Counted from the stretch's first letter, positions 1 to 8,881 are shown. The stretch is DNA of 64,000 nucleotides from Nocardioides sp. YR527 (GCF_900101045.1 NZ_FNFN01000006.1:248001-312000), one strand, 5' to 3'. The notes: generated by a model from the letters alone, not told the origin. Numbers and translations: made by a program.

Positions 1-102
1 GTCACGGCCGAGTCGCCCGCGTTCGCGCCCCAGGTGAGCAAGGTCTTCGGCCCGGGCCGGCTGACCGTACGCGAGATCGTCGAGGCGGTGGGCGAGGGAT
101 GA
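1..102 (+). CDS. ABC transporter ATP-binding protein, C-terminal end (partial)
   Basis: The window opens inside a reading frame that ends at the TGA at 100-102. Only 33 residues are visible, including SPAFAPQVSKVFGPGRLTV. A tail of this kind (SPAFAPQVAK..LTVxE) is what I recall at the end of the double-domain ATPases of actinobacterial ECF transporters. The stop overlaps the next ATG (ATGA), and that next gene is an ECF S component, so the pair fits a vitamin or cofactor uptake system. The ATPase motifs themselves lie upstream, outside the window, so the call rests on the tail and the neighbour. Confidence 0.55.
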   Translation, partial: VTAESPAFAPQVSKVFGPGRLTVREIVEAVGEG

Positions 103-929
103 TCAGGTTCTCGCCCCGCACGGCGGTCCTGCTCGCGATCATCTCCGTGGCCGGGCTGATGATGTTCTGCTGGCCGCTGCTGCTCCACGGCTACGACCGG
201 GTGCAGCCGCCGTTCATCTTCCTGGCTCTGCTGCCGCTGATGCTGGTGGTGCTGTTGAGTGAGCTCTCCACGGGCGGCATCGACACCCGGATGATCGCGG
301 TCCTGGGCGTGCTCAGCGCGATCGAGGCCGTCCTGCGGGCCGTCTCGGCCGGCACCGGCGGGGTGGAGCTGGTCTTCTTCATGCTCATCCTCGGCGGCCG
401 GGTCTTCGGCCCGGCTTTCGGGTTCGTCCTCGGCTGCACCGGCCTGTTCGTCGCCGCGCTCGTGACCGCCGGCGTCGGACCGTGGCTGCCCTACCAGATG
501 CTCGGCGCCGCCTGGGTGGCGATGGGGGCCGGGTTCCTGCCGCGCGCGAGCGGCCGCCGGGAGATCGGGATGCTGGCGGCGTACGGGGTCTTCGCCTCCT
601 ACGCCTACGGGCTCCTCCTCAACCTGCAGGGCTGGCCGCTGCTCACCGGTGTCACGGTGCCCGGCGCGAGCGGCAACCTCTCCTACGATCCCGGTGCCCC
701 GGTCGGCGAGAACCTGGCGACGTTCCTGCGCTACACCCTGATCACCTCGACCAGCAGCTGGGACACCGTGCGCGCGATCACCACCGCCGTCGCCATCGCC
801 CTGCTCGGGCCCGCCGTGCTCGCCACCCTGCGCCGCGTCGCCAGGCGGGCCACGGTCACCGGAATGGTGGTTGCGACGAGCTCCACCACCGACCAGGTCA
901 GACGTGCTGGTGCTCGGCGACCCGGGTGA
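99..929 (+). CDS. ECF transporter S component (membrane substrate-binding subunit)
   Basis: A 276-residue, strongly hydrophobic protein with about six predicted membrane segments, for example around residues 10-30, 38-55, 65-85 and 90-125, and a basic C-terminus. It is translationally coupled (ATGA) to the ATPase upstream. S components bind the vitamin or metal and dock on an EcfT/EcfA module. The substrate cannot be read from the sequence. No EcfT gene follows, so the membrane partner is either upstream of the window or shared. The last 32 bp overlap the convergent hydrolase gene. Confidence 0.75.
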   Translation: MIRFSPRTAVLLAIISVAGLMMFCWPLLLHGYDRVQPPFIFLALLPLMLVVLLSELSTGGIDTRMIAVLGVLSAIEAVLRAVSAGTGGVELVFFMLILGGRVFGPAFGFVLGCTGLFVAALVTAGVGPWLPYQMLGAAWVAMGAGFLPRASGRREIGMLAAYGVFASYAYGLLLNLQGWPLLTGVTVPGASGNLSYDPGAPVGENLATFLRYTLITSTSSWDTVRAITTAVAIALLGPAVLATLRRVARRATVTGMVVATSSTTDQVRRAGARRPG

Positions 930-1821
930 GAAAGGCGAGCAGCAGCTGGTGGACCCGGTCGGGCTGCTCCATCTGCACGAAGTGGGTGCCCTCGAGCTCG
1001 ACGAAGGTGCCGTTCTTGACCCCGGCGGCGACCCGCGACATGTGGCGCGAACCGGCGATGAGGTCGCGGGTGCCCGCGACCAGCACGACCGGCACCTTGA
1101 TCCGGCGCAGCGAGACCGAACGACGCTGCGAGGTGCGCAGCGCGAGGTGGAAGTACCACTCGACCGGAGTGGTCAGGAACTCGGCCAGCGCGGCCGCGGC
1201 GAGCTCGGGATCCGGGACCTTGCCGATCAGGCCGGCCCTGGAGAACACCTCGATCGCCCGCGGACCGAGGTCCAGGCGCGTCGCCACGGGAGTGATCAGG
1301 GAGCCGGTGCGACGCAGCACCCTCGAGGCCGTGCGGGTCACGATCGCGGCCGCCGGGGCGGGCATCCGCAGCGGCCCCAGCATCGACTTGAACGTGTCAC
1401 CGGGCACGCCGGCGACACCGAAGACGCCGGAGACCCGCTCGGGGTGGTCCGCGGCCAGCTCGAAGGCGGTGTTGACCCCGATCGACCAGCCCATCACGAC
1501 CGGCCGGGAGAGCGCGAAGGCGTCCATCACCGACAGTGCGTCCTCGGCGAAGTGCCTCGAGGTGGTCTGCTCCGGGTCCTTCGGCCGCGCCGAGCCGGAC
1601 GTGCCACGGTGTTGCCAGGAGACGACGCGTACGCCGCACGAGGTGTGCAGCAGCGCCGGCCAGTTCCACGGGCTGGTGCCGAGGCCGTTGCACAGCAGCA
1701 CCGTCGGCCCCTCGATCACACCCTCGGGGTCGTTGGTCCAGGCGCGGATCAGGGTGCCGTCGTCGGAGAGCACGTCCCGGAAGGCGACGGTGGACTCGGC
1801 AACAGCCCGCGGCACACTCAT
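898..1821 (-). CDS. alpha/beta-fold hydrolase
   Basis: A 307-residue protein with the hallmarks of a small-molecule serine hydrolase. There is an oxyanion-hole region near LLCNGLGTSPWNW, a nucleophile elbow GWSIG (residues about 117-121), an acidic residue in LVAGTRDLIAG and a catalytic histidine in EGTHFVQMEQPD near the C-terminus. It probably cleaves an ester, lactone or similar small substrate in the cytoplasm; the substrate is unknown. Its ATG overlaps the stop of the small gene upstream (1818-1821), so the two are co-translated. Its 3' end runs 32 bp into the convergent ECF gene. Confidence 0.8.
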   Translation of the reverse strand: MSVPRAVAESTVAFRDVLSDDGTLIRAWTNDPEGVIEGPTVLLCNGLGTSPWNWPALLHTSCGVRVVSWQHRGTSGSARPKDPEQTTSRHFAEDALSVMDAFALSRPVVMGWSIGVNTAFELAADHPERVSGVFGVAGVPGDTFKSMLGPLRMPAPAAAIVTRTASRVLRRTGSLITPVATRLDLGPRAIEVFSRAGLIGKVPDPELAAAALAEFLTTPVEWYFHLALRTSQRRSVSLRRIKVPVVLVAGTRDLIAGSRHMSRVAAGVKNGTFVELEGTHFVQMEQPDRVHQLLLAFLTRVAEHQHV

Positions 1822-2132
1822 GCAGACATTCTCTCCGAAGCGAGCAGCTGGAGATAGTTCTGTACGTCCTCACGCTCGGCACGCCGCAGCAGGATGGCCT
1901 CCTCGGCGGCCTTGGCGTTGTGGCGGGCGACGAGCTGGGAGGTCACCGGCCAGGCGAGCAGCAGCTGGATCGGTCGTAGGAACGGGCCGACCATTCGCCC
2001 CGCGGTGCGTGCGGCGAGGAGGGCGGCCACCTGGGCGACGGCAGCGGTGTGTACGGGGGCGGTGACGGTCGACAACGGAGCAACTCCAAGGACAGGCGGG
2101 GGACCGGGCGGCGGAGGGGGAGTTGTCACCAA
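1818..2132 (-). CDS. small hypothetical protein coupled to the hydrolase
   Basis: A 104-residue protein that I do not recognise. The first 15 residues are proline-rich (TPPPPPGPPP), followed by an alanine-rich segment, a hydrophobic stretch with PIQLLLAWPV, and a charged C-terminal helix (AKAAEEAILLRRAEREDV). The stop overlaps the hydrolase start by 4 bp, which supports real translation and a linked role. It could be an accessory subunit; a bias toward helix suggests an oligomeric or membrane-edge protein. No catalytic motif is visible. Confidence 0.6.
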   Translation of the reverse strand: MVTTPPPPPGPPPVLGVAPLSTVTAPVHTAAVAQVAALLAARTAGRMVGPFLRPIQLLLAWPVTSQLVARHNAKAAEEAILLRRAEREDVQNYLQLLASERMSA

Positions 2133-2195
2133 ACTGTAGTGACCCTGACGTTCGGAGTCAGTGACGTTCCGATGTCGCTTGTGTGAAACGCCCCA

Positions 2196-3098
2196 CTACA
2201 CCGGGGTCGACTCCGCCGGCACGTGATGCTCGGGCTTCCCGGTGCGGGTCGCCCCCGCGGAGGCGACCACGACGCAGGCGATCGCCAGCCACTGCAGGAC
2301 CGAGAGCCCCTCGTGGAGGATCAGGATCGCGGCCAGAGCCCCGGCGGCCGGCTCCAGCGACATCAGGATCGCGTAGAGCCCGGACTTGATCGAACGCAGC
2401 GCGACGAGATCGAGGGAGTAGGGGATCACCGACGACATCAGGCCCACGATCAGCCCGACCAGCCACACGTGCGGCGAGCCGAGCCCGTCCGCGTACGCCA
2501 TCGCCGCAGGTGTCAGCGCCACCGCCGCGACGGTGGAGGCCAGGGCGAGGCCGTCGAGCCCCTCCCAGCGGGCGCCGGTCGCCTTCGACAGCACGATGTA
2601 GGCAGCCCAGCAGACCCCCGCGAGCAGCGCGAAGAGCACGCCCACGACCGAGATCCGGCCGGGCTCGAGACCGAGCAGCACGACCCCCGCTGCCGCCAGC
2701 GCGACCCAGACCAGGTCGCGGGCCCGACGCGATGTGACCAGCGCGATCGTGAGCGGACCGATGAACTCGATGGTGACCGCGATCCCGATCGGGAGTCGGG
2801 CGAAGGACTGGTAGATGGCCCAGTTCATCAGCCCGAGCGAGGCTCCGAAGGCGACCACGACCAGCCAGTCGCGGCGCGAGAGACCGCGGACCCTGGGCCG
2901 GGTGATCGCCAGCAGGATCAGCGCGGACAGCGTCAGCCGCAGCCACACCATGGCCGTCGGGGTGACCTCGTCGAAGAGCGACTTCGCGAAGGTCGCGCCG
3001 ACCTGCACCGACGCGATCCCGATCAGAACCAGAACGACCGGGTGGGCCAGCCTCGTCCGGACAGAGGAGGCTCTACCGGTTGAGAAGCGGGCGACCAC
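2196..3098 (-). CDS. EamA/DMT-family exporter, RhtA-like
   Basis: A 300-residue protein with about ten membrane segments arranged as two EamA repeats. The first covers residues 20-145 and includes GIASVQVGATFAKSLF and MVWLRLTLSALILL. The second covers residues 155-285 and includes SSVIPYSLDLVALRSIKSGLYAILMSLEPA, a stretch typical of the RhtA (threonine/homoserine exporter) branch. It probably exports amino acids or related metabolites across the inner membrane. The GTG start is chosen because a TAGACT -10 box lies 6 nt upstream, as expected for a leaderless message. It lies just downstream of the GH65 gene on the same strand but has its own promoter. Confidence 0.82.
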   Translation of the reverse strand: MVARFSTGRASSVRTRLAHPVVLVLIGIASVQVGATFAKSLFDEVTPTAMVWLRLTLSALILLAITRPRVRGLSRRDWLVVVAFGASLGLMNWAIYQSFARLPIGIAVTIEFIGPLTIALVTSRRARDLVWVALAAAGVVLLGLEPGRISVVGVLFALLAGVCWAAYIVLSKATGARWEGLDGLALASTVAAVALTPAAMAYADGLGSPHVWLVGLIVGLMSSVIPYSLDLVALRSIKSGLYAILMSLEPAAGALAAILILHEGLSVLQWLAIACVVVASAGATRTGKPEHHVPAESTPV

Positions 3099-3104
3099 CC
3101 GGTC

Positions 3105-3110
3105 AGTCTA
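3105..3110 (-). promoter_or_regulatory. leaderless -10 box (TAGACT) for the EamA gene
   Basis: On the minus strand TAGACT is followed by 6 nt (gaccgg) and then the GTG start at 3098. This places the transcription start at or next to the start codon. No Shine-Dalgarno sequence is present. Confidence 0.55.
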
Positions 3111-3128
3111 GGTCCACGTAAAGACCCG

Positions 3129-5774
3129 CTACTGCGCCGAGTCCGTCTGCGAGACGTTGGACAGGTTGGTGGCCATGTTGGCCTCCTCCGCGAGCCGCTC
3201 GGACCCGCGCACGGAGTCGTTCGGGATCGTGGCGTGCTCGGTGTGGTCCTGCTCGTAGATCTCCGGCGGGATCGGCGGGGGCACGGTGGCGGTGATCCGC
3301 GATCCGTCGGGACGGATGCCACGGTCCGGTTCCTCGTCCACGTGGGCGCCGATCCGCGGCCCCTGGTCGGCGAGCGGCACGATGACCGGCGATCCCTTCG
3401 AGACCACGAACTCCTCCCCGCGGACGCTGATCGGGATGTCGAACTCCTCGCCCGGGGTGTCCACGACCGTGAACACGATCTGGTCCCGGGTGACGGCGAC
3501 CTGCATCCGGGTCGAGTGCCACTGCACCCGGAAGACCAGCGAACCCCACTCCACCGGTAGGCGCGGGTCGAAGGAGAGCTTGCCGTCGTAGTCGCGCATC
3601 CCGCCGAAGCCGAACGCGAGCCCGCCCCACACGCCGCCGGTGGAGGCGATGTGCATGCCGTCGACGGTGTTGCCGTGCATGTTGTGGAGGTCGACGTAGA
3701 GCGCGTCGTAGAAGTAGCGCAGCGCGTCGTCCTGGTAGCCCACCTCGGCCGCCACGATCGACTGCACGACCGCCGACAGCGTCGAGTCGCCGGTGGTGAT
3801 CGGGTCGTAGTACTCGAAGTCGGCCCGTTTCTCCTCGGGGGTGAACCGGTTGCCCTGCTGGAAGAGGGCGAGCACCACGTCGGTCTGCTTGAGCACCTGG
3901 AACCGGTAGATCACCAGCGGGTGGTAGTGCAGCAGCAGGGGACGTACGTCGTCGGGGGTGTTGGGCAGGTCCCACACCTCGCGGTCGAGGAAGTTGTCGT
4001 CCTGCGGGTGGATGCCGAGCCCCTCCTCGTAGGGGATGTGCATCGCGGCGGCGCAGCGACCCCACTCCTCGACCTCGTCGGGGGAGATGTCGAGCCGGCC
4101 CATGACCTGCGCGTACTCGCGCGGATGGTCCGCCCGGAGCATCTCGATGGTCTCGACGGCCTTCTCGAGGTTGTAGCGGGCCATCACGTTGGTGAACAGG
4201 TTGTTGTTGACCACCGTGGTGTACTCGTCCGGCCCGGTCACCCCGTGGATGTGGAAGGACGGCTCGCCGTTGTGGCGCCAGAAGCCGAGGTCGGCCCACA
4301 TCCGCGAGGTCTCGACCAGGATGTCGACGCCCTCGCGGATGAGATAGCCGACGTCACCGGTCGCGTAGACGTACTTCATCAGCGCGAAGGCGATGTCGGC
4401 ATCGATGTGCACCTGCGCGGTGCCGGCCGCGTAGTAGGCCGAGGCCTCCTGCCCGTTGATGGTGCGCCAGGCGAACAGCGCACCCTTCGCGGCCATCTCC
4501 GAGGCTCGCTGCCGGGCCGCGGGCAGCATCACCGAGCGGGCGTGCATCACGTTGCGGGCGACCTCGGGCTGGGTGTAGCAGAGGAACGGGATGACGTAGC
4601 ACTCCGTGTCCCAGAAGTAGTGTCCCTCGTAGCCGGAGCCCGTGACCCCCTTCGCGGGGACGCCGAGCCCGTCGGTGCGCGCGGTCGCCTGGGCCAGCGA
4701 GAACAGGTTGAACCGGATCGCCTGCTGGGCTGCGGCGATGTCCTCGGCGTCGTCGTCCGCGGCGGCGGAGATCTCGACGTCGGCGGACGACCAGAACTCG
4801 TCGTACCAGTTGCGCTGGTCGCGCTCGAAGTGGCCGACGCCCAGCCGGATCGCCCGGTCGAGCGTACGTCCGCAGCGGTCGGCCAGCTCGCGCACCGGCA
4901 CCCCGCGGGAGGTGTGGTACGTCACCGTCTTCTGCATCCGCAGCGTGCTGCCCTCGGTCGCGTCGACCCTGAAGACGGTCTTGGCCAGGTCGTCCTCGGC
5001 ACGGACGACGGTCTCGACCGGGTCCGGCGTGTCGATCTGGTGGGCGGCGCTGACCGCGATCGTCATCCCCGAGTTCGCGCACCGGTAGCCGAGGGTCATC
5101 TGCTCCTCGTCGGCGACCGACATCTGCGGGAGCAGGACGCGGGTGTCGAAGGCGGAGGCCTTGCGCGGGTCCATGCCCTCGCCCAGCGCCGCCGACGGCA
5201 CGTGGTACTCGTCCTTGCCGTCTTGCCGGTTGAGCAGCTGGGAGGAGATCACGATCGGCGCGGCGCCGCTGAGCATCGTGATCTCCAGGGTCTGGATCGA
5301 GAGGTGCCGCTGCGTCATCGACACCATCCGGGTCGATTTGATCGCGACCCGCTTGCCCGAGGGCGTACGCCACACCAGATGCCGGCGCAGCACACCCTCG
5401 CGGAAGTCGAGCACCCGCTCGTACTCCTCCAGGTCCGAGGTGCCGAAGGTGAGCGGCTCGTCGTCGACGTAGATCTTCATGATCTTGGCGTCGGGGGCGT
5501 TGACGATGGTCTGGCCGGTCTTGGCGAAGCCGTAGGCGTTCTCGGCATGGCGGATCGGCCAGGTCTCGTGGAACCCGTTGATGAAGGTGCCGTGCGCGTA
5601 GGTCGGGCGACCCTCCTCAGGGGTGCCGCGCATGCCGAGATAGCCGTTGGCGACGCTGAAGATCGTCTCGGTCAGACCGAGGTCGTCGGGGGAGTAGCTG
5701 GTCTCCACCAGCCGCCACGGGTCGATGGGGTAACGGGCCCGGTCCAGGGGGTTCGGGCCGACGTTGGTTCTCAC
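3129..5774 (-). CDS. glycoside hydrolase family 65 enzyme (trehalose/maltose/kojibiose phosphorylase type)
   Basis: An 881-residue protein. Its layout is the GH65 one: an N-terminal beta-sandwich (FSVANGYLGMRGTPEEG near residue 40), a linker, an (alpha/alpha)6 catalytic barrel with GHYFWDTECYVIPFL, and a C-terminal beta domain. The general-acid glutamate sits in TGPDEY near residue 515. Family members phosphorolyse or hydrolyse alpha-linked disaccharides such as trehalose, maltose or kojibiose. About 60 extra residues form a charged C-terminal tail. The GTG start has GGAG upstream. It follows the HAD phosphatase gene by 30 bp; the same two domains are fused in the mycobacterial protein annotated OtsB1. 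Exact substrate is not decided. Confidence 0.85.
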   Translation of the reverse strand: MRTNVGPNPLDRARYPIDPWRLVETSYSPDDLGLTETIFSVANGYLGMRGTPEEGRPTYAHGTFINGFHETWPIRHAENAYGFAKTGQTIVNAPDAKIMKIYVDDEPLTFGTSDLEEYERVLDFREGVLRRHLVWRTPSGKRVAIKSTRMVSMTQRHLSIQTLEITMLSGAAPIVISSQLLNRQDGKDEYHVPSAALGEGMDPRKASAFDTRVLLPQMSVADEEQMTLGYRCANSGMTIAVSAAHQIDTPDPVETVVRAEDDLAKTVFRVDATEGSTLRMQKTVTYHTSRGVPVRELADRCGRTLDRAIRLGVGHFERDQRNWYDEFWSSADVEISAAADDDAEDIAAAQQAIRFNLFSLAQATARTDGLGVPAKGVTGSGYEGHYFWDTECYVIPFLCYTQPEVARNVMHARSVMLPAARQRASEMAAKGALFAWRTINGQEASAYYAAGTAQVHIDADIAFALMKYVYATGDVGYLIREGVDILVETSRMWADLGFWRHNGEPSFHIHGVTGPDEYTTVVNNNLFTNVMARYNLEKAVETIEMLRADHPREYAQVMGRLDISPDEVEEWGRCAAAMHIPYEEGLGIHPQDDNFLDREVWDLPNTPDDVRPLLLHYHPLVIYRFQVLKQTDVVLALFQQGNRFTPEEKRADFEYYDPITTGDSTLSAVVQSIVAAEVGYQDDALRYFYDALYVDLHNMHGNTVDGMHIASTGGVWGGLAFGFGGMRDYDGKLSFDPRLPVEWGSLVFRVQWHSTRMQVAVTRDQIVFTVVDTPGEEFDIPISVRGEEFVVSKGSPVIVPLADQGPRIGAHVDEEPDRGIRPDGSRITATVPPPIPPEIYEQDHTEHATIPNDSVRGSERLAEEANMATNLSNVSQTDSAQ

Positions 5775-5804
5775 TGCTGTGCTCCTTGAGCAGGGCTGTG
5801 GTGG

Positions 5805-6548
5805 TCAGGACTGTGTTTCATCAGGGACGAGTTCGTCGAGGTCGGATACGACAAGGTCGGCGCCTGCGGCCGTGAGGGTGTCGTGGCCGGCGCCACGGTC
5901 CACCCCGACGACGAGCGCGAAATCTCCTGCCTTGCCGGCGCGCACCCCGGAGACGGCGTCCTCGAGGACGACGGCTTCGCTCGGGGTGGCTCCGAGGACC
6001 TTACCGGCGTAGACAAACGTGTCCGGTGCAGGCTTGCCGGGCAGTCCCAGCTCATCTGCGACGGCTCCTGACACGACCGTCTCGAACCGGTCCAGCAGCC
6101 CCGCCGCCTTCAGCACGGTCGGCGCGTTGACCGACGAGGACACCACGCCGAGCCGGACGTCGAGGGTGGCGAGATGGTCCAGGAACCGCACCGAGCCGGG
6201 GTAGGCCTCCACGCCGTCGCGCTCGAGCACCAGGTTGAAGGCGTTGTTCTTCCGGTTGCCGAGTCCACAGACGGTCTCGAGCTCGGGCGCGTCGTCCGGG
6301 GTGCCCTCGGGAAGGGTGATGTCGCGGGAGGCGAGGAAGTCACGGACGCCGTCGTAGCGCGGCTTGCCGTCGACGTACGCGAAGTAGTCCTGGTCGGTGT
6401 AGGCCGGCGCCCCCGGGGTCTTCTCCTGCAGGTAGGCGTTGAACATCTCCTCCCAGGCACGCATGTGCACGACCGCGGTCGGCGTGATCACGCCGTCCAG
6501 GTCGAAGAGGATCGCGGTGAACGTCTCCCAGGCAACAGGTCTGGTCAT
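5805..6548 (-). CDS. HAD-superfamily phosphatase, beta-phosphoglucomutase-like
   Basis: A 247-residue protein with HAD motif I LFDLDGVIT (nucleophile Asp near residue 16), motif II in VVSSS, the motif III lysine in LPGKPAPDTF and motif IV VLEDAVSGVRAG. The helical cap holds YVDGKPRYDGVRDFL, characteristic of the beta-phosphoglucomutase/phosphatase branch. With the GH65 enzyme that follows after 30 bp it suggests alpha-disaccharide breakdown: the phosphorylase releases glucose 1-phosphate and the HAD enzyme isomerises or dephosphorylates a sugar phosphate. It has a leaderless start (TAGCCT, 6 nt, ATG). Whether it is a mutase or a phosphatase cannot be settled from motifs. Confidence 0.82.
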   Translation of the reverse strand: MTRPVAWETFTAILFDLDGVITPTAVVHMRAWEEMFNAYLQEKTPGAPAYTDQDYFAYVDGKPRYDGVRDFLASRDITLPEGTPDDAPELETVCGLGNRKNNAFNLVLERDGVEAYPGSVRFLDHLATLDVRLGVVSSSVNAPTVLKAAGLLDRFETVVSGAVADELGLPGKPAPDTFVYAGKVLGATPSEAVVLEDAVSGVRAGKAGDFALVVGVDRGAGHDTLTAAGADLVVSDLDELVPDETQS

Positions 6549-6554
6549 GACTTC

Positions 6555-6560
6555 AGGCTA
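6555..6560 (-). promoter_or_regulatory. leaderless -10 box (TAGCCT) for the HAD-GH65 operon
   Basis: On the minus strand TAGCCT lies 6 nt before the ATG at 6548. The same hexamer and spacing precede ilvD at 9898. Confidence 0.6.
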
Positions 6561-6687
6561 GGGGCTGGGCCGCTCAGGCCGAAGAACCCGGGTCCGCCCG
6601 ATGTCGCCGACGCACGATGTTTTCCCTCGACGTCCTTTCGTCGAAATCTCCTGGCCACAGACCACGACCGGGTGGATGCTGGAGTGC

Positions 6688-7755
6688 ATGGGTACGCAGC
6701 TGCTGGTCGGGACCCGGAAGGGTCTGTGGATAGGGCGCTCTGACGACGCCCGGCAGGACTGGGACTTCACCGGTCCGCACCATGACATGGAGGAGATCTA
6801 CTCCGCCATGATCGAGCCCGGGACCGGGCGAGTCCTTGCCGGATGCTCCTCGCTGTGGCTGGGTGCGCTGGTGCGCGCCTCCGCCGACGGTGGCGAGACC
6901 TGGACCGAGACCTCGATGTCGTTCCCCGAGGACGTCGACGCGAGCCTGGCCCGGGTCTGGCAGCTCCAGCCCGGCCTCCCGGAGGGCACGATCTGGGCAG
7001 GTGTCGAGCCCGGCGCGATCTTCCGGTCCCGTGACGGCGGGGCGAGCTTCGAGCTGGAGCGCGGGCTGTGGGACCACCCGCACCGCACCGAGTGGAACGA
7101 GGGCTTCGGCGGGCAGGCGTTCCACACGATCCTGCCGCACCCGACCGACCCCGACTCGGTGACCGCGGCGATCTCGACCGGCGGCGTCTACCAGACCGCC
7201 GACGGTGGTGAGACCTGGGAGGCGCGCAACAACGGCATCATCGCCGTCTTCCTGCCCGAGGGGCAGCAGTATCCCGAGTTCGGCCAGTGCGTCCACAAGG
7301 TCGCCCGGCACGCCTCCCGCCCAGAGCGGCTCTACCTGCAGAACCACGGCGGCGTCTACCGCTCCGACGACGAGGGTGTGTCCTGGAAGTCCATCGCCGA
7401 CGGGCTGCCCACCGACTTCGGCTTCGCGATGGTCGTCCACCCGAAGGAGCCCGACACGATCTTCACCTTCCCGATCGGCGCCGGCGAGTCCCGCTACCCG
7501 CCCGAGGCCAAGCCGATCGTGTGGCGCTCGCGTGACGCCGGTGACCACTGGGAGGCGCTCGACAAGGGCCTGCCCGACCACTTCTACGTCGGGGTCATGC
7601 GCGATGCGATGTGCGCCGACGACCACGAGGTGGCCGGTGTCTACTTCGGCGCCCGCAACGGCTCCGTCTGGGCCTCCGCCGACGCCGGCGAGACCTGGCG
7701 CGAGATCCTCCGCGACATCCCCGACGTGATGGTCGTCAGGGCCGCGAAGATCTGA
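6688..7755 (+). CDS. BNR/sialidase-like beta-propeller protein
   Basis: A 355-residue protein that starts MGTQLLVGTRKGLWIG. It carries repeated Asp-box motifs (SADGGETW, SRDGGASF, TADGGETW, RSDDEGVSW, SRDAGDHW, SADAGETW), so it folds as a multi-bladed beta-propeller. Such proteins are often labelled exo-alpha-sialidase, but no sialidase catalytic Arg triad or signal peptide is evident, so a cytoplasmic propeller of unknown role is safer. The ATG at 6688 is preferred over an upstream in-frame ATG at 6601: homologues of this type begin with the first blade, and a GATGCT hexamer lies 7 nt upstream. It is divergent from the HAD gene. Confidence 0.8.
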   Translation: MGTQLLVGTRKGLWIGRSDDARQDWDFTGPHHDMEEIYSAMIEPGTGRVLAGCSSLWLGALVRASADGGETWTETSMSFPEDVDASLARVWQLQPGLPEGTIWAGVEPGAIFRSRDGGASFELERGLWDHPHRTEWNEGFGGQAFHTILPHPTDPDSVTAAISTGGVYQTADGGETWEARNNGIIAVFLPEGQQYPEFGQCVHKVARHASRPERLYLQNHGGVYRSDDEGVSWKSIADGLPTDFGFAMVVHPKEPDTIFTFPIGAGESRYPPEAKPIVWRSRDAGDHWEALDKGLPDHFYVGVMRDAMCADDHEVAGVYFGARNGSVWASADAGETWREILRDIPDVMVVRAAKI

Positions 7756-7840
7756 GGCGCACGGATCCGTAGCGTGTTGCCGTCCTCGAGCGGTCGGTCG
7801 AGGCTGCACAGGCCCCTTGGTCCGGGGGCATGCTGGATGT

Positions 7841-8881
7841 ATGGGATGCCACTGGCTCACCGCCGTGCTCGTATGCGCGCTGTCCGCCTGTGGCGCCAGC
7901 ACACCAGTCGGGTCCTCGACGACGCAGGCCCCTCCCTCGTCCTCGTCGGTTCCGGGGCCCACTCTTGCTGCGGAGCCGCGAGTGCGGCTGACCGTCGTCG
8001 GGGATCTGATGCTGACCCGCGGGGTGCCCGATGCGGCGGCGGCGCTGGCTCCGATGCAGGCGCGCTTGGCGGGCGCTGACATCACCGTAGGCAATCTCGA
8101 GTCGACGTTGTCGAGAGCAGGGAGCCCGACACAGGGTGGGGATTCCTTCGGTGCCGGGCCGGAGCTGCTGCGGCCTCTGCGGGACGCTGGGTTCGATGCG
8201 ATCTCGTTGGCGAACAACCACACAGGTGACTTCGGCGTCCGGGCGCTGACGGAGACGGTCGAGGCGTTACCGGGGGCGGGGATCGTGCCGTTCGGGGCAG
8301 GGCGGGATCTCGACGCGGCTGCCCGGCCGGCCGTGGTGGAGAGAGCCGGGATCACCTTCGCGTTCCTGGGGTTCAACGCGATCGGCGAGACGCCTCGGGC
8401 GACGAGGAGCGACCCGGGCGCCTTCTCGGTGCGGATGCCGCCACGTACGGGTCCTCTCGTCGATGCCGACCTGCGCCGGGTCGAGCGGGAGATCCGAGCC
8501 GCCGAGAAGGTTGCCGACGTCGTGGTGGTGCTGCCGCACTGGGGTACGCAGTACACCCATCGCCCCGAGGCAATCCAGCGCCGTGTCGCCCGTCGTCTCG
8601 TCGCTGCCGGGGCGGATCTTGTCGCCGGCGGCCACCCGCACTGGGTCCAGCCGCTCGAGCGGGTCGGCGGCGTACCGGTCATCCACTCGCTCGGAAACTT
8701 CGTCTTCGACATGGACTTCATGTCCCAGACGATGGAGGGCGTCGTTCTCGAGGCGACCTTCCGCGGCGCCACGCTGGAGGATCTGAACCTCGTGCCCTAC
8801 CGGATGGATCCCGAGACGTTTGCTCCACGCGTGGTGGGCGGTCGTGAGGCGGCCCGGATCCTTGGGCAGGCGAGGCCATGA
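7841..8881 (+). CDS. CapA-family lipoprotein (PGA_cap metallophosphatase fold)
   Basis: A 346-residue protein with a short lipoprotein signal peptide, lipobox LSAC with Cys at residue 17 from the 7841 start, then a Ser/Thr/Pro linker. The CapA domain shows VGDLMLTRGV, GNLESTL, LANNHTGDFG, VVVLPHWGTQY and AGGHPHWVQPLE, the conserved metallophosphoesterase-like residues of the PGA_cap family. It would be anchored to the outer face of the membrane. CapA proteins take part in poly-gamma-glutamate synthesis, but with no capBC here the role may be cell-wall or surface processing. Its stop overlaps the M28 peptidase start (ATGA), so the two lipoproteins are co-translated. Confidence 0.85.
   Translation: MGCHWLTAVLVCALSACGASTPVGSSTTQAPPSSSSVPGPTLAAEPRVRLTVVGDLMLTRGVPDAAAALAPMQARLAGADITVGNLESTLSRAGSPTQGGDSFGAGPELLRPLRDAGFDAISLANNHTGDFGVRALTETVEALPGAGIVPFGAGRDLDAAARPAVVERAGITFAFLGFNAIGETPRATRSDPGAFSVRMPPRTGPLVDADLRRVEREIRAAEKVADVVVVLPHWGTQYTHRPEAIQRRVARRLVAAGADLVAGGHPHWVQPLERVGGVPVIHSLGNFVFDMDFMSQTMEGVVLEATFRGATLEDLNLVPYRMDPETFAPRVVGGREAARILGQARP

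Noticed and set aside
6601..6687. Upstream ATG for the BNR-repeat protein
   Set aside because: Adds 29 residues without similarity and runs through the divergent promoter region; the start at 6688 matches the family's N-terminus.
6574..8772. 732-residue minus-strand frame opposite the BNR and CapA genes
   Set aside because: Low-complexity Arg/Gly/Ala composition of an antisense GC-rich frame; the plus strand has clear domains, signal peptides and couplings.
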